From positions 1-64,000 of the forward strand of contig CACYYM010000018.1 of NCBI GenBank assembly GCA_902778625.1: a stretch of DNA of 64,000 nucleotides, given 5' to 3'. The notes under the pieces are model-generated. The model did no database searches, had not been told where the DNA came from, and saw nothing but the letters and a program-made list of their open reading frames with translations. This DNA comes from an uncultured Bacteroidales bacterium. GTDB lineage: Bacteria; Bacteroidota; Bacteroidia; Bacteroidales; Bacteroidaceae. Both the position numbers and the translations under genes were made by a program. Shown here piece after piece: positions 42,308 through 50,987 of this stretch (its first letter is position 1; the number at the start of each line of letters is the position of its first letter).

Positions 42308-42703
42308 TTAGAACTCCTGAAGGGATTTCTCCTTGATGACTTGCTTTGTCTTTTCCGTGTCGGACGAGCGGAACACGAGAATGCCCTTGCCTGAAAGCAG
42401 GAAGGAGTACATGTAGGCAATGCTGATGTCGGCTTCAGCAAAGAGAGCCAACACGCGAGCTGCCTCGCCTGGCTTGTCTTCCAATTGAATGGCAAAGACA
42501 TCGGTGAGCGTCGCCGTGATGCCCTGCTCTTTCAGCACGATGAAGGCACGTTCCGGGTCGTTGCAGATAATGCGGTAGATACCGAAGTCCTGCGTGTCGG
42601 AAATGGTGGAGGCGATTATCTGAATGCCAGCTTCCTTGAGCACGTTCAGCACGGTAAGGAGCGTGCCGCGCTTGTTTTCGATAAATATGGACAATTGTTT
42701 CAT
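42308..42703 (-). CDS. Tandem ACT-domain protein
   Basis: A 131-residue protein with two ACT-type beta-alpha-beta-beta-alpha-beta modules: IENKRGTLLTVLNVLKEAGI at the start and LEDKPGEAARVLALFAEADI from about residue 73. Tandem ACT proteins are small-molecule sensors, usually for amino acids. It is the last gene of the arylacetate operon, 12 bases after a phenylacetate-CoA ligase gene, and the same pair occurs next to such ligases in many anaerobes. It may bind an aromatic amino acid or its acyl-CoA product and tune the ligases. Cytoplasmic. Confidence 0.88.
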   Translation of the reverse strand: MKQLSIFIENKRGTLLTVLNVLKEAGIQIIASTISDTQDFGIYRIICNDPERAFIVLKEQGITATLTDVFAIQLEDKPGEAARVLALFAEADISIAYMYSFLLSGKGILVFRSSDTEKTKQVIKEKSLQEF

Positions 42704-42715
42704 AACGTCTTGTTT

Positions 42716-44032
42716 TTATTGATATACTTTGCGCTTGTCAACAACACGAACTGCTTTACCTTCGCTGACGGGCAAACTTCCCTTGGGCACGAGCTTCACA
42801 ATAGGCGTGAGTAAGATTTCATCCTTCAAGGCACGACAAACGTTCTTGGTCAGCGACTGCAGGCGTGCATAGTCGTCGGTAAACATCTCTGCCAGCTCGA
42901 CCTCGACCGTCATGTTGTCGTTGTCGTCGTCCGTGGTGAGCGTGATGAGGTAGTTGCTTGCCAGTTCGGGGAACGTCATGAGTATCTTCTCGATCTGTAT
43001 GGGGAAGATGTTCACGCCGCGCAGCACCATCATGTCGTCGCTGCGACCCTTCATGCGGTCGAGGCGCACGTGGTTGCGTCCGCAAGGACATGTGCGGCCA
43101 AGGACTCGCGTGAGGTCGCGAGTGCGGTACCTTATCAAAGGCATGGCCTCGCGCTTCAACGTGGTCAGCACTAGTTCGCCAATCTCGCCGTCTGGCACAG
43201 GCTCGAGCGTCTCCGGGTCAACAATCTCGACGATGTAGTAGTCTTCCCAGAAGTGCAGACCGTTCTGCTCCTGGCACTCGAAGCCGACGCCGGGGCCGCA
43301 CATCTCCGACATGCCGAAGCTATTGTAAGCCTTCACGCCGAACATGTTCTCGATACGCTTGCGCTGTTCCTCGGAATGAGGTTCCGCGCCGATGGCGAAC
43401 GTCTTGAGCTTCGTGTCCCTTCGCGGGTCAACGCCCTGCTCCTGCATCACCTCGTAAAGGCGTGTCAGGTAGGACGGAACAGCGTGAATGGCAGTCGTGC
43501 CGAAGTCTTTGATAAACTTAATCTGACGCAGCGAGTTGCCTGCGGCTGCGGGAACTGTCAGCATGCCGAGCTTCTCAGCACCGTACTGGAAGCCGAGGCC
43601 GCCAGTGAACATGCCGTAGCCCGACGAGTTCTGGAACACGTCGTCGGGACGCAGCCCAACCATCCAGAGGTTACGCGCCACTTGGTTCGCCCACTCGTCG
43701 AGGTCGTTCTTCGTGTGAAGGATGACCGTTGGGTTGCCCGTCGTGCCGCTGCTAGAGTGCAGGCGGACGCAGTCGGTCAGGGGCACAGCGGCCAGTCCAA
43801 AGGGATAGGTGTCGCGCAGGTCTTGCTTCGTGGTGAAGGGCAGCTTGCGTATGTCACTGGGCGACGTGATGTCCTCGGCCTTGATGCCCATCTCTTTGAA
43901 CTTCTGGGCATAGAAAGGCACGCCGGCGCATCGCCTAATAGTCTCTTGCAGACGCTCCGTCTGCAACTTACTTATTTCTTCCCGAGAAAGCGTCTCGTAC
44001 TCGGGATGAAGGTACGGGGATTTAACGTCCAT
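42716..44032 (-). CDS. paaK: Phenylacetate-CoA ligase (first paralogue)
   Basis: A 438-residue AMP-forming ligase joining aryl acetates to CoA. The start at 44032 (MDVKSPYLHPEYETLSREE) is preferred over an upstream frame that overlaps the aminotransferase gene by 130 bases. Adenylation motifs are present: LHSSSGTTGNPTVI (about residue 95), YNSFGMSEMCGPGVGFEC, VLTTLKREAMPLIRYRTRDL and GRSDDMMVLRGVNIFP. It overlaps the aminotransferase stop by 11 bases. With the ior genes it can turn arylacetyl-CoA into free acid plus ATP, or run the other way to feed amino-acid synthesis. Confidence 0.9.
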   Translation of the reverse strand: MDVKSPYLHPEYETLSREEISKLQTERLQETIRRCAGVPFYAQKFKEMGIKAEDITSPSDIRKLPFTTKQDLRDTYPFGLAAVPLTDCVRLHSSSGTTGNPTVILHTKNDLDEWANQVARNLWMVGLRPDDVFQNSSGYGMFTGGLGFQYGAEKLGMLTVPAAAGNSLRQIKFIKDFGTTAIHAVPSYLTRLYEVMQEQGVDPRRDTKLKTFAIGAEPHSEEQRKRIENMFGVKAYNSFGMSEMCGPGVGFECQEQNGLHFWEDYYIVEIVDPETLEPVPDGEIGELVLTTLKREAMPLIRYRTRDLTRVLGRTCPCGRNHVRLDRMKGRSDDMMVLRGVNIFPIQIEKILMTFPELASNYLITLTTDDDNDNMTVEVELAEMFTDDYARLQSLTKNVCRALKDEILLTPIVKLVPKGSLPVSEGKAVRVVDKRKVYQ

Positions 44033-45329
44033 GTTCTTTATGGAATTGTTTGATTCGATCTGTGAATAGTTGTTCTTGCTCGCGACGGAAGAAGGACGTG
44101 CAGATGCGGACGCCTTGCTGCGTGGAGCCCATCGTGTCCAAGGGATAGACGGCAATGCCGTAGGTCATGAGCTCGCGTGTCAGCTGCAGGTCGTTCATGC
44201 CCGGGTACTGCACGGTGAAGTAGAAGCCGTCGGCCAAAGGAGCGCCCATGTCGTTGTCATAGACGAGGTAGAAGCCGTTCTGCAGCAGCACGTCCTTCAT
44301 GAACTTGGCCCTGCGTCCGTACTCCTTCACATCGTCGAGAAAGTTGTACTCTCCCTTGACGGCAGCCTCCATCAACGCCGACATGGCATGTTGCACGGAA
44401 TGTGTTGAGCCGCTGGAAAGCGTGTACATCAATCTGCCGACGAAGAAGTCGCCGAAGGTGCCGACGCCAAACTTCTCCTGCAATGGTGCAAAGGTACGGT
44501 GGAAAAGTTTGTTCGAGATGCACGTCACGCCGATGCGTTGGCCAGCATACGAGAAAGCCTTCGATGCCGACACCCACAGCACGTAGTTGTCGGTGTAGCG
44601 GGCGACAGTGGCTTGGAAGGGCTCTTGGAAGGGATGTGAGAGGTCGCGGCGGAAGTCCATCGCGAAGTACGCGAGGTCTTCAAGGACAAGGATGTCGTAC
44701 TTCGTCGCGATGTGTCCGATGCCGCGCAGCTCTTCCTCCGTGAAACAAACCCACGAGGGATTGTTAGGATTGGAATAGACGACGGCACAGATGTTGCCTT
44801 TCGCAACAATTTCCTCGAGCTTCGCTATCAGGTCGTCGCCTCTGTAGTTATAGATGTCGAGAGCTTCGTGCTTGAGGCCGATGACGTCGCATTGCGTGGT
44901 CTGCACGGGGAAGCCTGGCTGGATGAGCAGAACGGTGTCCTGCTTCGAGCCGGCAAAAGCATGACGGATAGCCATGAAGGTGGCGAAGGTGCCCTGCATA
45001 CTTCCTGTCGTCGGCACACAGCCTTCGGGCGCGACGTCCACGCCGATGAATGCCTTCACGAAGTCTGAAGCGGCCTTCTTGATGCGAGGAATGCCTCCAT
45101 TAGGCGGATAAATCGTGGCGCAACCGTTTTTTAGGGCCTCAGCTTCTGCCTTTAAAGCAATCTCCGAAGGCTGCAAACCAGGCACGCCCATCTCAAGATG
45201 TATTACCTCTTCGCCAGTCTTCTCCTCGATGACACGCGAAAGGGCTTGTATGTCGCGGATGGTGGCTTGGGAGAAGTCGCCAAGTCCCATCGCGTCGATA
45301 ATGCTGTTAACTTGTTCTTTGTTAAACAT
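44022..45329 (-). CDS. Class I/II PLP aminotransferase, probably aromatic
   Basis: A 435-residue aminotransferase. The start at 45329 (MFNKEQVNSIIDAMG) leaves 1 base after the upstream ligase stop; the longer frame would overlap that ligase. Fold-type I features: NPNNPSWVCFTEEEL, LVLEDLAYFAMDF (PLP-contacting Asp and Tyr) and VSASKAFSYAGQRIGV with the Schiff-base lysine. Flanked by two phenylacetate-CoA ligase genes and downstream of indolepyruvate oxidoreductase, it should interconvert aromatic amino acids and arylpyruvates. Cytoplasmic. Substrate inferred from context. Confidence 0.87.
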   Translation of the reverse strand: MFNKEQVNSIIDAMGLGDFSQATIRDIQALSRVIEEKTGEEVIHLEMGVPGLQPSEIALKAEAEALKNGCATIYPPNGGIPRIKKAASDFVKAFIGVDVAPEGCVPTTGSMQGTFATFMAIRHAFAGSKQDTVLLIQPGFPVQTTQCDVIGLKHEALDIYNYRGDDLIAKLEEIVAKGNICAVVYSNPNNPSWVCFTEEELRGIGHIATKYDILVLEDLAYFAMDFRRDLSHPFQEPFQATVARYTDNYVLWVSASKAFSYAGQRIGVTCISNKLFHRTFAPLQEKFGVGTFGDFFVGRLMYTLSSGSTHSVQHAMSALMEAAVKGEYNFLDDVKEYGRRAKFMKDVLLQNGFYLVYDNDMGAPLADGFYFTVQYPGMNDLQLTRELMTYGIAVYPLDTMGSTQQGVRICTSFFRREQEQLFTDRIKQFHKEHGR

Positions 45330-45330
45330 T

Positions 45331-46641
45331 TTAATGCCAATTAGAGAAGTCGCGCTTGTCGTTGACATGCTTTGCCTTGCCGGTGGAGCGTTGGATGGTC
45401 CCTGGCGGCTGTATGTGGATGTTGGGTTTGATGCCAGTGAGCGACACGAGACGGTCGTAGAGCGGTTTGATGAAGGGCATCTGCTTGCCGGGGTTCGGCG
45501 AGAAGAACTCTTCGCGCAGCTCGACGTCGAGGTCGAAGGTGTCCTCGTTGCCTTTGCGGTCGACGGTGATGAAGTACTGCGGCGTAAAGGCGGGGAATTC
45601 CGTGAGGACAGTTTCGATCTGGCTCGGGAAGACGTTCACGCCACGAATGATAAGCATGTCGTCGCTTCGGCCAAGCACCTTGCCGAGACGCACTGCTGTA
45701 CGTCCGCACTTGCAGGGCTCGTAGTTGAGGCTGGAGAGGTCACGTGTGCGGTAGCGAAGGATGGGCATTGCCTCCTTGCAGAGCGATGTGATGACGAGTT
45801 CGCCCACTTCGCCCGGGGCAACCGGCTCGAGGGTTTCGGGGTTGACAATCTCGGGCAGGAAGTAGTCTTCCCAGATGTGTGTGCCGTCCTGATATTGGCA
45901 CTCTCCGCCCACGCCAGGGCCGCACATCTCAGTCAGGCCGTAGATGTCGATGGCCTTGATGTGGAGCTTGGCTTCCAGCTCACGACGTATGCCCCACGTC
46001 CAAGGCTCTGCTCCGAAGAAGCCGACACGCAGTTTGAGCTTCGAAACATCGACTTTGTTCTTCTCTATCACTTCTGCAAGATGCAGCGCATAGGACGGCG
46101 TGCAGCAGATAGCCGCTGTGCCCATATCTTGCATCATCATGATCTGCTTCTCGGAGTTACCTGCGGATGTTGGCAGCTGGATTGCTCCGAGCTTTGCAGC
46201 TCCGTCGTGCGCACCCAGACCACCCGTGAAGAGGCCGTAGCCGTAGCTCACCTGTACCACATCGCCAGGGCCTATGTCGCCCACGGCAAACACGCGTGCA
46301 CAGCACTCCGCCCACATGTCGAGGTCGGCTTGCGTATATGTGCCGACGACGGGCTTGCCTGTTGTACCGCTGGATGCGTGAATGCGCCTGATTTTGTCCA
46401 TAGGCACTGCCTGCAGGCCGAAGGGATACTCGTCGCGGAGGTCGTACTTCGTGGTGAAGGGAAGTTTGGTGACGTCGTCAATAGACTTGATGTCTTCAGG
46501 CTTCACGCCGAGTTCGTCCATCTTTCTCTTGTAGAAAGGGACCGTCTCGTAGCAGCGCTTCACAGTAGCCACGAGCCGTTCGCTCTGCAGCTTTTTCATG
46601 TCCTCGCGGGACATGCACTCCATTTCGGGATTGTGAATCAT
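45331..46641 (-). CDS. paaK: Phenylacetate-CoA ligase (second paralogue)
   Basis: A 436-residue ligase of the same family as 42716-44032 but clearly diverged. Motifs: IHASSGTTGKPVVG (about residue 90), IYGLTEMCGPGVGGEC, VITSLCKEAMPILRYRTRDL and GRSDDMLIIRGVNVFPSQIE. The N-terminus (MSREDMKKLQSERLVATVKRC) is typical. It heads the ligase / aminotransferase / ligase / ACT run, after a 205-base gap holding a 22-bp array behind iorB. The two paralogues may differ in aryl group (phenyl against indolyl or hydroxyphenyl); the sequence does not decide. Confidence 0.9.
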   Translation of the reverse strand: MIHNPEMECMSREDMKKLQSERLVATVKRCYETVPFYKRKMDELGVKPEDIKSIDDVTKLPFTTKYDLRDEYPFGLQAVPMDKIRRIHASSGTTGKPVVGTYTQADLDMWAECCARVFAVGDIGPGDVVQVSYGYGLFTGGLGAHDGAAKLGAIQLPTSAGNSEKQIMMMQDMGTAAICCTPSYALHLAEVIEKNKVDVSKLKLRVGFFGAEPWTWGIRRELEAKLHIKAIDIYGLTEMCGPGVGGECQYQDGTHIWEDYFLPEIVNPETLEPVAPGEVGELVITSLCKEAMPILRYRTRDLSSLNYEPCKCGRTAVRLGKVLGRSDDMLIIRGVNVFPSQIETVLTEFPAFTPQYFITVDRKGNEDTFDLDVELREEFFSPNPGKQMPFIKPLYDRLVSLTGIKPNIHIQPPGTIQRSTGKAKHVNDKRDFSNWH

Positions 46642-46758
46642 TCGTTTTCCTGTGTTAAATTGTTATATTATCCTGTCTTTTTTCTGCGAGAAAAGAGTGC
46701 TTTTTGACCCGTTTTCTAAGTCCTTGATTATCAATGGCGTTTTCGGGGGCAAAAATCC

Positions 46759-46834
46759 CCGCGTGCGGCGATGGCAATTTCCGCGTGCGGCGATGGCCAT
46801 CCCCGCGTGCGGCGTTTGACATCTCCGCGTGCGG
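46759..46834 (+). repeat. 22-bp palindrome array, GC-type (4 units)
   Basis: CCGCGTGCGG cores start at 46759, 46781, 46803 and 46825, all exactly 22 bp apart. It lies between the stop of iorB and the second ligase gene, within what looks like one operon. Confidence 0.9.
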
Positions 46835-46846
46835 CGTTTGGAAAAA

Positions 46847-47425
46847 TCAAGTGCCGCGTTTGTAAGCAACGCCGGCATCGAACGCCTTGAGGTTCGCTTC
46901 GACTATCTGTTCTCCCTTGCGGGCGAAGACGGTTGCGATGGCTTCCCTGAGGCTTTCCACAGAAAGAATGCCGATGATGGGAGCGGCCATGCCGAGCAGC
47001 ACCATGTTGGCACCACGGGGATTGCCGCAGTCCTTGGCGACGGTGTCGATGTCGAGTTTCACGCTCGGCAGGGTATCAAGTTCCTGCTGCAAAGCTGCCT
47101 CGTCGGGATAGTTGGGGATGTTGACGAAGGGCTTTGAGCTGGTGACAATCTTGCCGTCCTTGCTGAGATATGCCAGATAACGCATTGCTTCCATCGGCTC
47201 CATCGAGATGATGAGGTCTGCTCCTGCTTCAGCGATGAGGTCGCTCCAGATGGGTTCCGTAGAGAGGCGCAGATTCGACTGCACATCGCCGCCTCGCTGA
47301 CTCATGCCGTGCACTTCGGCCTGCTTCAGGTAAAGCCCTGCCTTCGTGGCTGCCTCGCCTATAATCGTTGCGATGGAGAGGATGCCTTGTCCGCCCACAC
47401 CGCACAGAATGATATCTTTCTTCAT
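46847..47425 (-). CDS. iorB: Indolepyruvate oxidoreductase subunit beta
   Basis: A 192-residue subunit of the pyruvate/2-oxoacid:ferredoxin oxidoreductase gamma-type fold. Family features: ILCGVGGQGILSIATIIGEAA at the start, VHGMSQRGGDVQSNLRLS and ANMVLLGMAAPIIGILSVESLREAIA. With IorA it oxidatively decarboxylates arylpyruvates (indole-, phenyl- or hydroxyphenylpyruvate) to the arylacetyl-CoA, passing electrons to ferredoxin. The gene begins 3 bases after iorA. The product feeds the two ligases encoded downstream. Cytoplasmic. Confidence 0.92.
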   Translation of the reverse strand: MKKDIILCGVGGQGILSIATIIGEAATKAGLYLKQAEVHGMSQRGGDVQSNLRLSTEPIWSDLIAEAGADLIISMEPMEAMRYLAYLSKDGKIVTSSKPFVNIPNYPDEAALQQELDTLPSVKLDIDTVAKDCGNPRGANMVLLGMAAPIIGILSVESLREAIATVFARKGEQIVEANLKAFDAGVAYKRGT

Positions 47426-47428
47426 CGT

Positions 47429-49006
47429 TTATTGCTTCTTTGCTCTTGCATGACGGGCGAAAGTCTGAATGCATTCCCTGCGAGGGATGATGACGCTGAC
47501 GCCCTTGTACTCAATCTCTTCCTTGATGACGCGGGTTATCTCAGGCATGTTCTTGGGCAGAGGCACGACGACACGCACATGCTCCGGCTCGACGCCGAGG
47601 CCAAGGCAGATGGCTTCGTACTTGTTTGTGCCTGCGGAGTCCTGTCCGCCCGTCATGCCTGTCGTAAGGTTGTCGGAGATGATGACGGTGATGTTGGCCT
47701 TGTCGTTGACCGCATCCAGCAAACCCGTCATACCACTATGCGTAAAGGTCGAGTCGCCGATGATGGCCACCGCGGGGAACAATCCTGCATCGGCAGCACC
47801 CTTTGCCATCGTAATGCTTGCACCCATATCCACGCAAGAAGAAAGGCTCTGGAAGGGAGGCAAAGCACCAAGCGTGTAGCAACCGATATCGCCGAAGACA
47901 CGATGGTCTGGATAATCGGCAAGCACTTGATTCAAGGCAGCATAGACATCTCTGTGTCCGCAGCCCTGACAAAGCTGAGGCGGGCGCGCGGCCATGTTCT
48001 TAGCAGGAGCAAAAACAGCTCCCGTTGCCTTACCTAAGGCCTTTGCTACATTATCGGGATTCAGTTCGCCAGTCCTAGGCAAATCACCTGTCAAGCGACC
48101 CTTCACAGGATAGCCTGCGCCAAGCAAACCCTTGACGAGTTCCTCCACGACAGGCTGGCCGTCTTCAATAACGATAAGGTCTTCGCACTTTGCAGCCAAA
48201 GCCTTAATCTTCTCCTCGGGCAGAGGGTACTGTGAAATCTTGACAAGGTTGGCATCGCTGCCAAGAGCCTCCTTCACATAGTTGTAAGCAATGCCGCAAG
48301 CCAAGATGCCGGTCTTTGAAGCAGCCGCCTCAACCTTATTGAAAGGACTTTCTGTCGAAGCCTGCTTCATGGCATCCTGCTTCTCGATGAGCTTCACGTA
48401 CTTCTTCCTCGCTATGCCTGGCAGAAGCACCCACTGGTCGGTGGAAGGTGAAAGGAATTTTTCCGCCTTTGGCTCCGTCACTTCCACTGCTGCACGAGAG
48501 TGCGCAAGACGAGTTACGACACGCAGCACAATAGGCTCGCCCAATCTCTCCGAGAGGTCGAAACCATAAGCCATCATGTCGTAAGCCTCTTGCTGGTTCG
48601 AGGGCTCAAGGCATGGAACAAGCGCAAACTTGGCATAGAAGCGCGAGTCCTGCTCGTTCTGTGAGGAGTGCATCGAAGGATCGTCGGCAGCGAGGACGAT
48701 GAGACCGCCCTTCACGCCAGTAATAGCACTGTTGACGAAAGCATCGGCACAGACGTTCATGCCGACATGCTTCATGCAAACAAGCGCGCGCTTGCCGGCA
48801 TACGACATACCGAGAGCAGCTTCCATCGCCGTCTTCTCGTTCGTACACCAACGCGAATGGATGCCGCGTTCTTTTGCAAGAGGATGGTTCTGTATGTATT
48901 CGGTGATTTCCGTGCTCGGCGTTCCCGGGTAGGCATACACACCGCTCAGCCCCGCATTAATTGCACCGAGGGCAACGGCTTCATCACCTAAAAGGAGTTT
49001 CTTCAT
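47429..49006 (-). CDS. iorA: Indolepyruvate oxidoreductase subunit alpha (no ferredoxin domain)
   Basis: A 525-residue thiamine-diphosphate subunit. The N-terminal pyrimidine-type domain (LLLGDEAVALGAINAG, YAYPGTPSTEITEYI) leads to a middle domain and a C-terminal TPP domain with GDIGCYTLGALPPF and IIGDSTFTHSGMTGLLDAV...N (the G-D-S....N Mg/TPP motif). Archaeal IorA ends with a two-cluster ferredoxin domain, which is absent here: the protein stops at IPRRECIQTFARHARAKKQ. The Cys-rich pairs needed for Fe-S clusters are not seen, so a partner must supply them. First gene of the operon. Confidence 0.9.
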   Translation of the reverse strand: MKKLLLGDEAVALGAINAGLSGVYAYPGTPSTEITEYIQNHPLAKERGIHSRWCTNEKTAMEAALGMSYAGKRALVCMKHVGMNVCADAFVNSAITGVKGGLIVLAADDPSMHSSQNEQDSRFYAKFALVPCLEPSNQQEAYDMMAYGFDLSERLGEPIVLRVVTRLAHSRAAVEVTEPKAEKFLSPSTDQWVLLPGIARKKYVKLIEKQDAMKQASTESPFNKVEAAASKTGILACGIAYNYVKEALGSDANLVKISQYPLPEEKIKALAAKCEDLIVIEDGQPVVEELVKGLLGAGYPVKGRLTGDLPRTGELNPDNVAKALGKATGAVFAPAKNMAARPPQLCQGCGHRDVYAALNQVLADYPDHRVFGDIGCYTLGALPPFQSLSSCVDMGASITMAKGAADAGLFPAVAIIGDSTFTHSGMTGLLDAVNDKANITVIISDNLTTGMTGGQDSAGTNKYEAICLGLGVEPEHVRVVVPLPKNMPEITRVIKEEIEYKGVSVIIPRRECIQTFARHARAKKQ

Positions 49007-49059
49007 GTTCGTTTTCTGAGTAATCTGAGTATTCTGAATAATCTATGTATCCTGAAAGC

Positions 49060-49644
49060 CTAGGCCCTGATGAGCTGCAGGAACTCTTCGCGAGTCTTGG
49101 CTTGATTGAAAGCACCGCAGAAGTCGCTGGTCGTCGTAATGCTACCTTGCTTCTGCACCCCGCGCATCTGCATGCACATGTGCTGAGCCTCAACGACTAC
49201 CATCACGCCAAGAGGCTGCAGGGCTTCCTGGATGCAATCGCGTATCTGCTTCGTCATGCGCTCCTGTATCTGGAGGCGATGCGAGAAGCAGTCCACGACG
49301 CGAGCTATCTTGCTCAGGCCTGTGACCTGTCCGTTCGGGATGTACGCCACATGAACCTTTCCGTAGAATGGCAGCATGTGATGCTCGCAAAGAGAATAGA
49401 AATTGATGTCGCGAACGATGACCATCTGGCGATAATCCTCGTTGAACTTCGCCGAGTTGAGTATCGCCACAGGGTCTTGCTCATAGCCGCAAGTCAAAAA
49501 TGTCATTGCCCGAGCTACGCGTTTAGGCGTCTTGAGCAGGCCTTCGCGCTTAGCGTCTTCACCGAGAAGATTGAGGATAGCGCGGATGTGTTCCGATATT
49601 TGCTGTTGAGTAGGAGTCAGTTCGTGCTGATATTGTTCTTCCAT
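49060..49644 (-). CDS. folE: GTP cyclohydrolase I
   Basis: A 194-residue enzyme making 7,8-dihydroneopterin triphosphate from GTP, the first step of folate synthesis. Zinc ligands and catalytic residues are present: the Cys-His-His motif in [20 protein letters not shown] and the third Cys in [30 protein letters not shown] and [12 protein letters not shown] are family-typical. It ends an operon of DUF1599 / DoxX / tpiA / SPOR genes and lies 53 bases before the iorA gene, also on the minus strand. Cytoplasmic. Confidence 0.95.
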   Translation of the reverse strand: MEEQYQHELTPTQQQISEHIRAILNLLGEDAKREGLLKTPKRVARAMTFLTCGYEQDPVAILNSAKFNEDYRQMVIVRDINFYSLCEHHMLPFYGKVHVAYIPNGQVTGLSKIARVVDCFSHRLQIQERMTKQIRDCIQEALQPLGVMVVVEAQHMCMQMRGVQKQGSITTTSDFCGAFNQAKTREEFLQLIRA

Positions 49645-49646
49645 GC

Positions 49647-50171
49647 TTAGAATCTTGCGTTAATCTTGCTTTTCACGACGACGGCCTCGCGGAACATACC
49701 CATCTCGCGAATCTGTCTGAGGACTTCTCTTGCCTCTTCACGAGTACGGAAGTCACCAACTCGGCAGAGCCAGTGTGGCGAGATGAAGCTCACATAGACC
49801 GAGTGCTCTGGGAAGGAGTTTCTGAAGCGCAAGCCAGCAGCTCGCGCTTCAGCTTTTCCTTGACGGGAGTTGTCGCCGAAGTACACCTGAATTCGATAGC
49901 CGTTCATCCTCACCTTTGTTCCGAGCAAGAGGCTGTCGGTGGCATTCGTCTGGGTAGAGTCATGCAACGTACTGTCTATCTGCTTCTTTTGAGAAGGCTT
50001 CGAGACAAGATTCCTTGCTCCGTTGACAAGGTCCGTGATGGTTTGCTCCTGATGCAGGATGATTCTGCCAGCCGATTCGACCACTTGTTGCAGTTTCTCG
50101 GTGTAGGTTTCCTGGGCATTGAGCGTCAAGGCACTCAAACAGAAGATGGTGGCGAAAGTGTACTTCTTCAT
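49647..50171 (-). CDS. SPOR-domain protein
   Basis: A 174-residue exported protein (signal ending TLNAQ). The C-terminal ~75 residues are a SPOR peptidoglycan-binding domain: [62 protein letters not shown] domains bind denuded glycan strands at division sites. The N-terminal helix is of unknown role. It stands 2 bases upstream of folE and 45 bases after tpiA in a conserved-looking Bacteroidales order. Periplasmic. Confidence 0.85.
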   Translation of the reverse strand: MKKYTFATIFCLSALTLNAQETYTEKLQQVVESAGRIILHQEQTITDLVNGARNLVSKPSQKKQIDSTLHDSTQTNATDSLLLGTKVRMNGYRIQVYFGDNSRQGKAEARAAGLRFRNSFPEHSVYVSFISPHWLCRVGDFRTREEAREVLRQIREMGMFREAVVVKSKINARF

Positions 50172-50216
50172 TATATTACATTTTATACCCCCCTGAAAAG
50201 GGAACAGGAGAGAACT

Positions 50217-50975
50217 TTACTTCCAAGCGTCGATGATGCCCTTGAAGTCCGGTGCTTTGAGGCTAGCACCGCCGATGAGGCCGCCGTCGATGTCGGGCTT
50301 GCCGAAGAGTTCAGGAGCGTTGCTTGCCTTGCAGGAGCCGCCATAAAGGATGGTAGTGTCGTCAGCAGCCTGAGCGCCATATACGTCGGCCACGCACTTA
50401 CGGATGTAAGCGTGGATTTCCTCTGCTTGCTCAGCAGTTGCAGTCTTGCCGGTACCGATGGCCCAAATGGGCTCGTAGGCAATCACGATGTTCTTCCATT
50501 GTTCGGGAGTGAGGTGGAAGACGCTGCCTTCAAGTTCTGCCTTGCAAACGGCTTCCTGCTTGTTGGCTTCACGTTCAGCGAGGCTTTCACCGATGCAGAA
50601 GATGACCTTGAGGCCATTTGCGAGGGCAAGGTCAACCTTCTCCTTGAGGATTTCGGGAGTCTCGTGGTAGTATTCGCGACGTTCGCTGTGGCCGAGGATA
50701 ACGTATTCAGCGCCAGTACTCTTCACCATAGCTGCGCTGACTTCGCCCGTGTAGGCGCCGCTCTCCTTGTTGGCACAGTTCTCTGCACTGACGGCGATGA
50801 CGCTGTCGTTCAGCAGCTCGCTGAGTGTTGCGAGGTGGATGAAGGGAGTGCCGATGATGACTTCGCAATTGGGCTTTTCAGCAGCGAGGATTTCTTTCAG
50901 TTCTGTAGCGAGAGCTACACCTTCCTGCAGGGTCTTGTTCATTTTCCAGTTGCCTGCTACGATTTTCTTTCTCAT
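50217..50975 (-). CDS. tpiA: Triosephosphate isomerase
   Basis: A 252-residue glycolytic enzyme interconverting dihydroxyacetone phosphate and glyceraldehyde-3-phosphate. Motifs: [13 protein letters not shown] with the catalytic Lys, [11 protein letters not shown] with the catalytic His, and [15 protein letters not shown] with the catalytic Glu. [14 protein letters not shown] closes the phosphate-binding loop. Normal length. It is the third gene in the minus-strand run after DUF1599 and the DoxX protein. Cytoplasmic. Confidence 0.97.
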   Translation of the reverse strand: MRKKIVAGNWKMNKTLQEGVALATELKEILAAEKPNCEVIIGTPFIHLATLSELLNDSVIAVSAENCANKESGAYTGEVSAAMVKSTGAEYVILGHSERREYYHETPEILKEKVDLALANGLKVIFCIGESLAEREANKQEAVCKAELEGSVFHLTPEQWKNIVIAYEPIWAIGTGKTATAEQAEEIHAYIRKCVADVYGAQAADDTTILYGGSCKASNAPELFGKPDIDGGLIGGASLKAPDFKGIIDAWK

Positions 50976-50987
50976 GTGTTTTGTGTT

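Noticed and set aside
45115..46707. 530-residue plus-strand reading frame
   Set aside because: Antisense to a phenylacetate-CoA ligase and aminotransferase with full motif sets; caused by codon bias.
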